This document shows positions 22,975 through 31,267 of a stretch of 36,022 nt of DNA, piece by piece; the stretch's first letter is position 1; each line of letters opens with the position of its first letter. Below the pieces are notes generated by a model. That model searched no databases and was not told where the DNA came from. It saw only the letters and a list, made by a program, of their open reading frames with translations. The translations under genes and the position numbers were made by a program. Location of the stretch: IMG/VR virus record IMGVR_UViG_3300028388_003354, positions 1 to 36,022 of that record, one strand, 5' to 3'. Source of the stretch: a virus.

Positions 22975-23128
22975 GGGTTGCCTCCACACTGCCTTGATTG
23001 GATAGATAAAGAGGCAACCCCACCACAGCCAGGCACTAGGGTGTGTATGGGTTCAAATCCCTGCCTGGCTGCATAACCATAGAACCGCACGATTTGGCGA
23101 CACGGGGGCATTCAAAATGGCTGCCCCC
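22975..23128 (+). ncRNA. Three consecutive strong hairpins, one tRNA T-arm-like
   Basis: Hairpin 1: GGGTTGCCTC (22975-22984) with GAGGCAACCC (23011-23020), 10 perfect pairs. Hairpin 2: CAGCCAGGCA (23026-23035) with TGCCTGGCTG (23062-23071), 10 perfect pairs, enclosing GGGTTCAAATCCC (23049-23061), which is a tRNA T-stem/loop-like core, and the stem is followed by CA. Hairpin 3: GGGGGCA (23104-23110) with TGCCCCC (23122-23128). This is a structured leader or small RNA before the sheath gene. Only about 13 bases separate the 5' strand of hairpin 2 from the T-arm, so it is not a normal tRNA. Confidence 0.5.
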
Positions 23129-23143
23129 TACAAAGAAGTAAAA

Positions 23144-24337
23144 ATGGCATTACCAAACATCGACATAAAAATTGGCAACGGCGCACTGGGGCTTACTATC
23201 CCAACCAATGATGCGCTGGCTGGCATGATACTACAAGGCCCAGCTGCTGCAAGCCTCACCGTAGGTACGCCTAAGTTGCTTACCTCGCTTCAGGATGCTG
23301 TAGACATAGGCATTGATGAAGACTACGATACCGATAATAGCGTAAATGCCTATAAGGCTCTGAAAGAGTTTTATGCCGAAGCGGGTACTGGCGCGCAGTT
23401 GTGGATAATGATTATCAGCCAGGCCGTGGATATGGAGACGGCCATGGATAAGGCAGAAACCGATTATGCAGTAAAATTACTGGATGCTGCCAATGGTGGT
23501 ATCCGTATGCTCACAATTGTGCGCGACCCTGCTGGAGGTTATAGCCCGACAGTGACGGATGCCATCGATGCAGATGTGACGGCAGCTATCACTACGGCTC
23601 AGGCCCTCGCTGTTGAGTACCGAGACCAGTATAAGCCTCTGCGGGTGATACTTCCGGTATATGCCTACACTGGCACCGCTGCCGACCTGGCCGACCTTAA
23701 AACCCGTTCCGACAATCGAGTGGCGGTGATGATAGGGGATAGCGCTAGTGGCAGCACCGCCGGAGTTGGAATACTGCTGGGCCGCCTGGCGAGCTATGGC
23801 AACCAGGTGCAGCGTAATGCTGGCCGGGTGAAAAATGGAGCACTGCCGATCACTGCCGGATACATCGGAAGCGAAACCGTAGAAGATGCCGGTGGCGATG
23901 TGACGGTGATACACGATAAGGGTTACATCACTCTGCGCCGCCACGTAGGCAAAGCCGGGTATTTCTTCACCGATGACCCTACGGCTACCGCTGCTACGGA
24001 TGACTACAGCAGCCTGGCAAATGGCCGCGTGATCGACAAAGCAATATTCCTATCCTACATTACTTACCTGGAAGAGCTGCTGGATGAGATACTTATAGAC
24101 CCGGATACCGGGCAGATCAGTACGGCACAGGCTAAGTACTTGCAGCAGCTGGCTACTACGGCTATCGACAACGCGATGACTGCAATAGGCAACATAAGCG
24201 GCGTGACGGTAGAGGTAGACCCAAGCCAGAATGTGCTTAGCACGGGCAAGGTGTGTATTAAGCTGCGCATTGTACCGGTAGGGTATGCACGAGAAATTGA
24301 AATTGAATTAGGGTTTAACAACCCGGCAAATAACTAA
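23144..24337 (+). CDS. Tail sheath protein (DUF2586-like, Mu gpL analogue)
   Basis: A 397-residue protein that would form the contractile sheath. It has the Rossmann-like and strand pattern of DUF2586/sheath proteins: LTIPTNDALAGMILQGPA, TGAQLWIMIISQ, RNAGRVKNGALPITAGYIG and a C-terminal KLRIVPVGYAREIEIELGF strand that in sheaths adds to a neighbour. The frame extends to 23117, but that start overlaps hairpin 3; ATG 23144 (MALPNIDIKIG) is preferred. Sheath presence makes the phage a contractile-tail (myovirus) type. Confidence 0.85.
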   Translation: MALPNIDIKIGNGALGLTIPTNDALAGMILQGPAAASLTVGTPKLLTSLQDAVDIGIDEDYDTDNSVNAYKALKEFYAEAGTGAQLWIMIISQAVDMETAMDKAETDYAVKLLDAANGGIRMLTIVRDPAGGYSPTVTDAIDADVTAAITTAQALAVEYRDQYKPLRVILPVYAYTGTAADLADLKTRSDNRVAVMIGDSASGSTAGVGILLGRLASYGNQVQRNAGRVKNGALPITAGYIGSETVEDAGGDVTVIHDKGYITLRRHVGKAGYFFTDDPTATAATDDYSSLANGRVIDKAIFLSYITYLEELLDEILIDPDTGQISTAQAKYLQQLATTAIDNAMTAIGNISGVTVEVDPSQNVLSTGKVCIKLRIVPVGYAREIEIELGFNNPANN

Positions 24338-24342
24338 TAACT

Positions 24343-24756
24343 ATGGCTAAGCAGTACGGCTGGAAAGATGTAAATGTAGTAGTGCTGGGGCGCACCATCG
24401 AAGGCATCACAGATGTGAAAGTCAAGCGAACGGTGACCAAAGAGCGCCAGTATGGGCGTGGCAGCCAGACTCAGTACATCTTATCTGGAAATGAAGAAAT
24501 CAGTGGCTCTGTTACCTTGCTTCAAGATGAGCTTGATGCGATCAATACGGCAGTGAAGGCAGTAAACCCTGCACTGGACATCACTAAGGTTGCTTTTGAC
24601 ATAGTGATCAACTACGAAAACAGCGAAGGGCTGAGCGCTACCGATGTGGTAGTGGGTGCCCAGATTGAAGAATACGAGAAGGGCATGGCCCAGGGCGATA
24701 CGCACATGCAGATCGAACTGCCCTACATGGCCAAGGACTTCCAGGAAGGAGTGTAG
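24343..24756 (+). CDS. Tail tube protein (Mu gpM analogue)
   Basis: A 137-residue protein that follows the sheath, where tube genes occur in contractile phages. The pattern KDVNVVVLGRTIEGITDVKV, RGSQTQYILSGNEEISGSVT and AQIEEYEKGMAQGDTHMQIE is that of a tube beta barrel. A strong terminator follows the stop, consistent with high expression of tube and sheath relative to distal genes. Confidence 0.8.
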   Translation: MAKQYGWKDVNVVVLGRTIEGITDVKVKRTVTKERQYGRGSQTQYILSGNEEISGSVTLLQDELDAINTAVKAVNPALDITKVAFDIVINYENSEGLSATDVVVGAQIEEYEKGMAQGDTHMQIELPYMAKDFQEGV

Positions 24757-24780
24757 GTTTCTCATAGTAGAATGACTAGA

Positions 24781-24812
24781 GGCCGTGGCCCATGCGGCTA
24801 CGGCCTTTTTTT
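24781..24812 (+). terminator. Intrinsic terminator after tail tube gene
   Basis: GGCCGTGGCC (24781-24790) pairs with GGCTACGGCC (24796-24805), one G-T pair included, followed by seven T residues at 24806-24812. Downstream tail genes would then depend on readthrough or on a promoter I cannot see. Confidence 0.85.
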
Positions 24813-24834
24813 AATAACCTTTAAACGCCGAGGA

Positions 24835-25143
24835 ATGGCTACTAGAAAGCAAATTGTAGAATGGAAAAAGGCAGGGCACAAAGTGCTGGAAGTGCCTTTT
24901 GAGGATGACAAAACCTGTTTTTTTCGCACACCAAACCGGAAGGAACTGAAGCTCATTTTCGCCAAAGGCCCTAAAGGCGGCCCAATAGCGATGACTGATG
25001 CCTTTGTAAAAAACTGCCTGCTGGGCGGTGACCTTAGCGCCGATCAAATCTGCTCCGATGAAGGCACCGAATATTTGGCGCAGTTGGCAGCGTCTATTGA
25101 TGATCTACTCGGCACAAAGAAGGTAGAGATAAAAAAGCACTAA
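24835..25143 (+). CDS. Tail assembly chaperone, short form (gpG-type)
   Basis: A 102-residue protein between tube and tape measure, where tail assembly chaperones lie. It is small and mixed alpha/beta (VEWKKAGHKVLEVPFED, KELKLIFAKGPKGG), and ends KKVEIKKH. The frame is open to 24772 across the terminator, so ATG 24835 is chosen. The last codons contain a -1 frameshift site that would give a second, longer product. Confidence 0.8.
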   Translation: MATRKQIVEWKKAGHKVLEVPFEDDKTCFFRTPNRKELKLIFAKGPKGGPIAMTDAFVKNCLLGGDLSADQICSDEGTEYLAQLAASIDDLLGTKKVEIKKH

Positions 25144-25313
25144 AGGCGGCTAATGTGCCGCCGGAGCACCTCGATAATGACATATTACTGATTGATACCG
25201 TACTGCGGTATCATCTCAGTATACCAGACCCGGATGCACTGAGTGACTGGGAATGGGCAGGCTCTTATTCTTACACCCTACAAATACTAAAAGCAGAGCG
25301 CGAGCATGAGTAG
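24835..25313 (+). CDS. Tail assembly chaperone, long -1 frameshift product (G-T type)
   Basis: Ribosomes slipping back one base on A-AAA-AAG (25131-25137) would bypass the TAA at 25141 and read on from base 25137 through 58 further codons to TAG at 25311-25313, giving about 159 residues. The extension reads ALKAANVPPEHLDNDILLID then DTVLRYHLSIPDPDALSDWE and WAGSYSYTLQILKAEREHE, dense with plausible protein sequence and overlapping the tape measure ATG by eight bases. G and G-T fusions made this way chaperone the tape measure in lambda and Mu-like tails. Confidence 0.8.
25131..25162 (+). promoter_or_regulatory. Programmed -1 frameshift cassette
   Basis: Slippery heptamer A AAA AAG at 25131-25137 in the correct phase, a seven-base spacer, then a perfect stem GGCGGC (25145-25150) with GCCGCC (25157-25162) and a six-base loop. 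All three elements have the standard spacing for -1 frameshifting. Confidence 0.8.
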
Positions 25314-26949
25314 CTGGGTATATTCGATAGCATTTGATATAGCAGGCATTGGCGAAGTCAGTGCGGCTGAGCGTGCCGTAGATCGCCTTGATGATGCTAC
25401 GGAAAGGGCTGGCAACTCTGCTGCTGAAGCTTCTACTAAGTACTCCCGCATGGGTAGCACGGGCCAGAGTGGTTTTCAGCGTGTACGTGGCGCTGCGGTG
25501 CGCTTATTGGGCACACTGGGCCTGATAGCTACTACAATGAGCAGTATCAACGCCGCTACTACCGACCAGGCAGCTAACATAGCAATTGATTTTGCTACAT
25601 CCGGGGAGGGGGTGGAGAATATTGCCTTCGTGAATGACATAGCCGACCGGCTAAAGATCAACCTACAGGCAGGCAAAGAAGGATTTAAACAGTTGGCAGC
25701 CAGCCTTCGTGGCACGAAGCTGGAAGGGCAAGCTACCAGAGACATCTTTGAAGGGGTGTCTACTGCAGCCGGTGCTATGGGGCTGAGTGCCGACCAGGTA
25801 CAAGGGGCTTATCTCGCCATCGGGCAGATCGCTTCTAAAGGCAAGGTGCAAGCGGAAGAGCTGAGGGGGCAACTGGGTGAACGTATACCTGGTGCCTTCA
25901 AGATTGCAGCGGATGCTATGGGAGTGACCCAGGCTGAGCTGAACAAGATGCTGGAGACCGGGAAGGTGGTGGCTGAAGACTTCCTGCCAAAGTTTGGTGC
26001 TCAGCTGGAGAAGACCTTCGCGCAGGGCGCAGCTCAGATGGCTGATGGCCCGCTTGGTACTATGAATGCCTTTAAAAATGAAGTGTATCTCCTACAGGTA
26101 GCTTTTGGCAACTACCTGCTGCCTACCCTGAAAATTTTCCTGGATGGATACTTGATTCCTGCTATGAGCTGGCTGCGGGAACATATTAGCGTTATTCAGC
26201 ACCTGGCGGTGGCAATCGGCATACTATGGGGCGCTACTAAAGTATACACCATTTGGGTGAATGCCGCAACGATTGCTACCAATATAGCTGCTGCCGCACA
26301 GTGGGCATGGAATGCAGCTATGACCGCTAACCCTATTGGGCTGGTCATAGCAGGCATAGCGGCATTGGTAGCAGGAGTGATCTACGCATGGAGAAACTTT
26401 GAAGGCTTCCGTGGCTTCCTGATGGGAATGTGGGAAGTATTCAAAGAGTACTACCGCATCATGTATGACTTTATGATCAAGCCATTTATGGCACTTGGCA
26501 AGGTCATAGTGGGCGCGCTCACATTCGATAAGGAAATGATAGCGGCTGGCATACGTGATGCAGGCCAGCTGATGACTAGCGAAGCGCTCAATATCGGGAA
26601 ACGGATAGGCAATGCTTATTCAAAAGGCTACAGCCAGGGTATTGACAGTTTTGCAAAAGATAATCCACCAGGTGAGTCACAGGCTGATGCGGTAAGCAAA
26701 AGTTTTGCGGGCCAATCATCGGATAGTAGCAGTGCTCCTTCCGGCACCTCTTCACAAAGTAGTACAACGGCGGGCTTATCTGGCGTGGCTGGAAGAAACC
26801 AGACTAAGAATATCACCATCAACCTGAATAACCTGGTCGGAGAGCTACAGATCATAGCTCGAAATATGGAAGAGGGCGCAGAAGAAGCCCGAGATAGAGT
26901 GATGCGTGAATTTTTGCAAGTATTGAATACCGCAAACCAGGTGCAGTAA
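25306..26949 (+). CDS. Tail tape measure protein
   Basis: A 547-residue protein that sets tail length. Residues 60-260 fit a tape-measure domain (EGVSTAAGAMGLSADQVQGA, QVQ..Y.AIGQIASKGKVQAEEL.GQLGERIPGAF). Residues about 300-365 contain hydrophobic helices (IAAAAQWAWNAAMTANPIGL, VIAGIAALVAGVIYAW), usual in tape measures. The C-terminal 100 residues are Ser/Thr-rich then helical. At about 1.5 A per residue the tail would be near 80 nm. ATG 25306 lies inside the frameshift extension. Confidence 0.9.
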   Translation: MSSWVYSIAFDIAGIGEVSAAERAVDRLDDATERAGNSAAEASTKYSRMGSTGQSGFQRVRGAAVRLLGTLGLIATTMSSINAATTDQAANIAIDFATSGEGVENIAFVNDIADRLKINLQAGKEGFKQLAASLRGTKLEGQATRDIFEGVSTAAGAMGLSADQVQGAYLAIGQIASKGKVQAEELRGQLGERIPGAFKIAADAMGVTQAELNKMLETGKVVAEDFLPKFGAQLEKTFAQGAAQMADGPLGTMNAFKNEVYLLQVAFGNYLLPTLKIFLDGYLIPAMSWLREHISVIQHLAVAIGILWGATKVYTIWVNAATIATNIAAAAQWAWNAAMTANPIGLVIAGIAALVAGVIYAWRNFEGFRGFLMGMWEVFKEYYRIMYDFMIKPFMALGKVIVGALTFDKEMIAAGIRDAGQLMTSEALNIGKRIGNAYSKGYSQGIDSFAKDNPPGESQADAVSKSFAGQSSDSSSAPSGTSSQSSTTAGLSGVAGRNQTKNITINLNNLVGELQIIARNMEEGAEEARDRVMREFLQVLNTANQVQ

Positions 26950-27554
26950 TGGCAGAGCTTAACCTTAGCATACCAGACCTGTTTCGTAGGGCTTTCAATA
27001 CAAGCCGGGGCCAGCAATATGATGCGGGCCAGCTGAATGAAGAAGAAGCAGCGGCAATTGAATACGAGGGGCCGAGCAGCGCACAACTGGAGGGCACTGA
27101 GTTCCTCACAGTACGCAATGAGCTGAACGCAAAGCTACCGGATGGCAGGCCACTATTTATGCCGGTGCAGCTGGGAGGGGTATTGTTGCCAAACGAGCCA
27201 ACGATCAACCTGAGCAAGCGCAAGCGCATAGCGGAGACCAGCCTGATAGGCAGCCGCCGAAAAGGCACTGTAAAGGAGCTGATAAGCTCAGAGGACTGGC
27301 AGATCACCATCCGAGGGATTGCCGTCAATGCAGCAAGTACGCTGTACTACCCGGAAGACCAGGTGGCACAGTTGAAGGAGCTGGATGCACGAGAAGAAGC
27401 GCTGGATATTAAATGTGCGCTCACCAGCCTACTGGGCATATACCGGGTAGTGATCTATCAAATATCATTCCCCGAGATGATTGGAATACAACATGCACAA
27501 GCCTACGAGCTGAAGTGTGTGAGCGATGAGGATTTCATACTAGAAATTGAATAG
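26949..27554 (+). CDS. DUF6046-like baseplate-region protein
   Basis: A 201-residue protein starting at TAATG overlap with the tape measure stop. Strand pattern around LPDGRPLFMPVQLGGVLLPN and SEDWQITIRGIAVN recalls DUF6046 proteins of Bacteroidota phages, found between tape measure and hub genes. The function is probably in hub assembly, by position with Mu gp43. Moderately sure of location, less of the family. Confidence 0.6.
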   Translation: MAELNLSIPDLFRRAFNTSRGQQYDAGQLNEEEAAAIEYEGPSSAQLEGTEFLTVRNELNAKLPDGRPLFMPVQLGGVLLPNEPTINLSKRKRIAETSLIGSRRKGTVKELISSEDWQITIRGIAVNAASTLYYPEDQVAQLKELDAREEALDIKCALTSLLGIYRVVIYQISFPEMIGIQHAQAYELKCVSDEDFILEIE

Positions 27555-27555
27555 C

Positions 27556-28548
27556 ATGTTTGTAGTAGGCTTTCAGGCAGAAATAGGAGGAAAGACATTC
27601 TCTCGACTACATCGTGTAGAGATTGAAGATAGTATGAAGCAGCTGGGCAAAAGAGCCACGCTGATGTTGCCAACCACGGCAAGAATTGAACGGCAGGGAG
27701 AATTCGTGAGTGAGGTAGAAATTGCAAAGGCATTCCAGGTGGGTGATGAGGTGGTAATCTCTTTCGGCTACGATGGAGAACTAAAGGAAGAGTTTAGAGG
27801 CTATGTGCGCCGAATCCGGCCTACCACACCGCTGGAGCTGGAGTGTGAAGATGAAGCCTATACGCTTCGCCGAAAGGCATTGCAGAAAACCTTCACCAAC
27901 ACTACGCTCAAAGAGCTACTGAACTTTTTACTGAAGGATACAGGCATAGATTTGGCCAATACGCCGCCGGAGATCAAATTCAGGAAGTTTCAGTTTAAAA
28001 ATGTCAATGCAGCTCAGGCACTGGAGAAGCTGCGCAAGAGCTATGGCCTGACTATCTACTTCCGCAGCTTGACACAGCTAGTAGTAGGGCTGGCCAGCGA
28101 AACGGATGGAACCGTAGTAAAATACACCATCGGTAGAAATGTGATCACGCACAAGCTGGAGTGGGAAGATGAAGAGAATGTGAAGCTGAAGATAAAAGCG
28201 GTGAGTGTATCGAAGGATAACCAGTTTACGAAAAAGGAGGTAGGCGATAGCGATGGTGAGCAGCGCACCATCTTCTTCTATAACCTGGAGCCAGGCGAAA
28301 ACCTGGAGCAAAGGGCAAAGGAAGAGATTTTGAAATACAAGTACAGCGGCTACCGGGGAACGCTCACTGGCTTTTTGATCCCGGAATGCAAGCCTGGTAA
28401 TACTGCAAGACTCCTGGATGAGAACTTTGACAATAAGGAGGGCGATTACCTGGTGGAGAGCGTGAAGACAAGCCTGAGCGATAGCGGAGGGCGTAGAGTA
28501 GTAAAACTAGGATTAAAACTGAGTGATGGAGCAGCAGCAATTGCTTGA
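27556..28548 (+). CDS. Baseplate hub protein (gp44/late control D-like)
   Basis: A 330-residue protein. Patterns QVGDEVVISFGYDGELKEEF, GYVRRIRPTTPLELECEDEA and TLKELLNFLLKDTGI are those of the phage D/gp44 hub family, whose trimer connects tube and spike. I start at ATG 27556, three codons after the TTG start of the open frame. It overlaps the spike gene by 23 bases. Confidence 0.8.
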   Translation: MFVVGFQAEIGGKTFSRLHRVEIEDSMKQLGKRATLMLPTTARIERQGEFVSEVEIAKAFQVGDEVVISFGYDGELKEEFRGYVRRIRPTTPLELECEDEAYTLRRKALQKTFTNTTLKELLNFLLKDTGIDLANTPPEIKFRKFQFKNVNAAQALEKLRKSYGLTIYFRSLTQLVVGLASETDGTVVKYTIGRNVITHKLEWEDEENVKLKIKAVSVSKDNQFTKKEVGDSDGEQRTIFFYNLEPGENLEQRAKEEILKYKYSGYRGTLTGFLIPECKPGNTARLLDENFDNKEGDYLVESVKTSLSDSGGRRVVKLGLKLSDGAAAIA

Positions 28549-29128
28549 TAGCCTGGAAGAGTTTGTGCGCCAACGCAAAGGCGAAGGCGTGATAGTGTGT
28601 ACTGTGATTGCAGTAGATACTTCTGAAATGCTGATGACCTGCGAAGACGGAGATAGCAACGAGTACGTAGAAGTGCGGCTGAATGCTACGCCTGGAAAGA
28701 CAGGAGTAATAGCTGTACCCGCTGTTGGTGCCAGCGTGCTGATCTCCGACCTGGGCGACCTGGGGCAAGACTACATAATGATACACGCCGGAGAGATTGA
28801 CCAGGTGTATTTGTATGTGGACGAAAGCACGGAAGTGTATGTGGATGATGAACAGATCAGGCTGGGCACCGGCAAAGTGGAACCTGCGGTGATCGGAGAA
28901 ACGCTGAATGGCAACCTGGAAGCTTTGATCGATCACCTGGACACTTTGGTAACGGCACTGGAAACATTCTCTACTACGCAGGCAGGAGTGTCTAGTGGGG
29001 CACTTGCTCCACTTGCAGCAGGATATACCACGCTGACGCCTCAGCTCGCGGCAGTAAAATCAAATTTAACAGCGGTTAATGGGCAGTTAGACACCCATTT
29101 ATCGGAGATCGTAAAAGTAGCACCATAA
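28526..29128 (+). CDS. Baseplate spike protein (gp45-like)
   Basis: A 200-residue protein. The central part (VRLNATPGKTGVIAVPAVGA and SVLISDLGDLGQDYIMIHAG) has the OB-fold pattern of gp45/gpV spike proteins that pierce the outer membrane. The C-terminal third is helical and Ala/Thr-rich instead of a beta-helix. ATG 28526 chosen over GTG 28523. The stop overlaps the next ATG (TAATG). Confidence 0.75.
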   Translation: MEQQQLLDSLEEFVRQRKGEGVIVCTVIAVDTSEMLMTCEDGDSNEYVEVRLNATPGKTGVIAVPAVGASVLISDLGDLGQDYIMIHAGEIDQVYLYVDESTEVYVDDEQIRLGTGKVEPAVIGETLNGNLEALIDHLDTLVTALETFSTTQAGVSSGALAPLAAGYTTLTPQLAAVKSNLTAVNGQLDTHLSEIVKVAP

Positions 29129-29415
29129 TGCCGAACGACATCCTACTTGACGGAGACTTTGACCTACAAATTGCAGATGGCGATTTTGTGGTGGGTGATG
29201 CTACACTGCAACACCAGCAGCTTCTTATTCTGATTGAAAAGGGTGAGCTGCGAGAGTTTCCAACTCGTGGCGTAGGTATTAAGAGCTGGCTACTCGATGA
29301 TCGGGCGGGTGATTTGAATGGAGCTATAAAACGAGAGTTTGAAGCTGATGGAATGACTGTAAATAGTGTACGCCAGGTGAATGGTGAAATAAAAGTAGAT
29401 GCCAACTATGAGTAA
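29128..29415 (+). CDS. gp46/gp25-like baseplate wedge protein
   Basis: A 95-residue protein of the Mu gp46/T4 gp25 type: DFDLQIADGDFVVGD, then QHQQLLILIEKGELREFPTR and GVGIKSWLLDD with short spacing. These form part of the wedge and help trigger sheath contraction. Located between spike and LysM genes as in Mu-like clusters. TAATG overlap with the spike gene. Confidence 0.82.
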   Translation: MPNDILLDGDFDLQIADGDFVVGDATLQHQQLLILIEKGELREFPTRGVGIKSWLLDDRAGDLNGAIKREFEADGMTVNSVRQVNGEIKVDANYE

Positions 29416-29959
29416 AGCAACCGTACAACCGGGCCAGACTCTTGCCGACATAGCTATCCAGTATTTGGGCAGCGAGGAAGGTGTCTTTGCGCTGGCTTCG
29501 ATTAATGAACTGGGTGTGACGGATGTGCTCACGGCTGGCCAGCAGCTGGAACTGCCGGAAGTGGTAGATAAGCGGGTGCGTAGGGTGTATGAGCTGGGTG
29601 GGTATGAGCCTGCGGTAGAGCAAGAAGACACGGAAGATGTGAATGCTTACCCAGGCATAGGTATTTCATTTGAAACTACATTGAGCGGCGCAGAAATATT
29701 GCCAGGACAAACCCTGGCAGATATTGCTATACAGTATCTAGGTAGCGAGGAAGGTGTCTTTGCGCTGGCTTCCTTGAATAACTTGAACGTGACCGACACC
29801 CTAACGCCAGGCGAAATATTGAGTTTGCCGCCATCGGTGGCACCAAAGGTGACGAAGTTTATGGCAGCTGGCGGATATAAACCAGCATCTGGCGTAGATG
29901 ATGAACTGGCGGGCATAAGCATATGGGCTATTAATGTAAACTTTATAGTATCAGAATAA
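29408..29959 (+). CDS. Tandem LysM baseplate protein
   Basis: A 183-residue protein made of two LysM modules (near 8-55 and 98-145), each with PGQTLADIAIQYLGSEEGVF and a final L..G..L.LP. LysM domains often link baseplate parts in contractile tails. A tract of 29 bases is identical in the two copies (29471-29499 and 29744-29772), showing recent duplication or gene conversion. ATG 29408 overlaps the wedge gene by eight bases. Confidence 0.8.
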   Translation: MSKATVQPGQTLADIAIQYLGSEEGVFALASINELGVTDVLTAGQQLELPEVVDKRVRRVYELGGYEPAVEQEDTEDVNAYPGIGISFETTLSGAEILPGQTLADIAIQYLGSEEGVFALASLNNLNVTDTLTPGEILSLPPSVAPKVTKFMAAGGYKPASGVDDELAGISIWAINVNFIVSE

Positions 29960-29961
29960 CC

Positions 29962-30801
29962 ATGGCAAAAACCATAGCAGAAATACAAGCAGAGATCATT
30001 GCGGCGAAAGAGGCCGACAGCACGCTATCAAATTTAGATAGTGGTAGTGCAAGTGCTATATGGCGGCTATGGACAAGGGTAGTGGCATCTGCTCACAGCC
30101 TTGTTGAATTATTATTTGATACACACAAAACCGAAGTCAACGAAGCAGTAGCGCAGCTCAAGCCACATTCCCTTCGCTGGTATCAAAATATCGCGCTGCT
30201 CTTCCAGTATGGGCGCGACTTGCCCGAAGGAGAGATATACTACGACAATACTGGCGTAGATGTGGACACCATAGCGAGTCAGCAAGTGGTAGAGCAAGCA
30301 GCAGCAGTGAACGAAAGCGGCACGCTGGTGCTGAAGGTAGCCAGGGAAGTGAGCGATGAGCTGGAGCCGCTCAGCTCGGCTCAGTATGATTCCTTTGAGG
30401 CGTATATAGAAGAGGTAAAGGATGCTGGCGTGGATGTGAGTGTAAGGAATTTTGATGCTGATAAGCTAAAGCTGACTGCTGATATTTACTATGACCCGCT
30501 GGTGCTGAATAGCTCTGGCGAACGAATAGACGGCACGGCAAATGAGCCGGTGCAGGATGCAGCAAAGGCTTTTCTTCGGGCACTGCCTTTCAACGGTGTC
30601 TTTGTGAAAGCACATTTGATTGATGCCTTGCAGGCGGTAGATGGGGTATATGTACCTGATGTGACGCTCTGCCAGGCTACTCGTAACGATAGCAGCACCT
30701 TTGTAGAAGTGAGCGTGCAGTATCAGCCTTACTCGGGCTTTCTACGCTTCTTCAATGCCGGTGATTTGGTGATGAATTTCATAAGCCAGGAGGATGTATA
30801 A
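29962..30801 (+). CDS. Baseplate J-like protein (gp47 analogue)
   Basis: A 279-residue protein after the gp46 and LysM genes. Repeated beta stretches (LVLKVAREVSDELEPLS, KLTADIYYDPLVLNSSG) and PVQDAAKAFLRALPFNGVFV match baseplate J/gp47 proteins, which form the wedge. Overlaps the next ORF by eight bases. Confidence 0.7.
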   Translation: MAKTIAEIQAEIIAAKEADSTLSNLDSGSASAIWRLWTRVVASAHSLVELLFDTHKTEVNEAVAQLKPHSLRWYQNIALLFQYGRDLPEGEIYYDNTGVDVDTIASQQVVEQAAAVNESGTLVLKVAREVSDELEPLSSAQYDSFEAYIEEVKDAGVDVSVRNFDADKLKLTADIYYDPLVLNSSGERIDGTANEPVQDAAKAFLRALPFNGVFVKAHLIDALQAVDGVYVPDVTLCQATRNDSSTFVEVSVQYQPYSGFLRFFNAGDLVMNFISQEDV

Positions 30802-31267
30802 TGTAGACTGGACAAAGTTTGTGCGTGAGCGGGTGCCAAGCCCACCAAGGAAGAGCAAGCATGTAGCCTGGCTCATAGCATTGATACAGCCAATTATCAG
30901 CCTGCACAGCCGCTTTTTGAACTTCAGGACAGTGGTACAAAGAGACATCACGATACTGCCGAACAAGCGGATACTGGAGTGGTGGCTTAATGAGCTATTT
31001 GACCAGGATGATCGGCGTATTGAGATCAAGAATTATGACCAGCAGGATACGCTGTTCATTTTTCTGGAAAGTGAAAACATGCCGGTGTTTCTGCCCACTT
31101 TCATAGGAGCCAGCAATTATGATTTTGAGGTATGTATACCCTGTGAGCTTATAACTGACCGGGTGTTTATTCAGGGCTTTCTGGACAAGTATAAGCTGGC
31201 AACGAAAAGATATTTGATAACATGGGAAGGGCCTTGCCCTCCTGGAATAGGACTTGAAGATGGATAG
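30794..31267 (+). CDS. gp48-position baseplate protein
   Basis: A 157-residue protein with ATG inside the gp47-like 3' end. It has few charged repeats and several aromatic pairs (WWLNELFD, VFLPTFIGASNYDFEV). By position it corresponds to Mu gp48, but the sequence pattern is not that of DUF2313, and I do not recognise another family. Overlaps the following gene by eight bases. Confidence 0.6.
   Translation: MYNVDWTKFVRERVPSPPRKSKHVAWLIALIQPIISLHSRFLNFRTVVQRDITILPNKRILEWWLNELFDQDDRRIEIKNYDQQDTLFIFLESENMPVFLPTFIGASNYDFEVCIPCELITDRVFIQGFLDKYKLATKRYLITWEGPCPPGIGLEDG

Noticed and set aside
23026-23071. A tRNA gene at the GGGTTCAAATCCC T-loop-like site
   Set aside because: Only about 13 bases lie between the acceptor-like strand and the T arm, leaving no room for D and anticodon arms; the T stem pairs only three bases.
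22894-23076. 60-residue ORF reading through hairpins 1 and 2
   Set aside because: It runs through the perfect stems, has no protein-like pattern and overlaps the GTG peptide in another frame.
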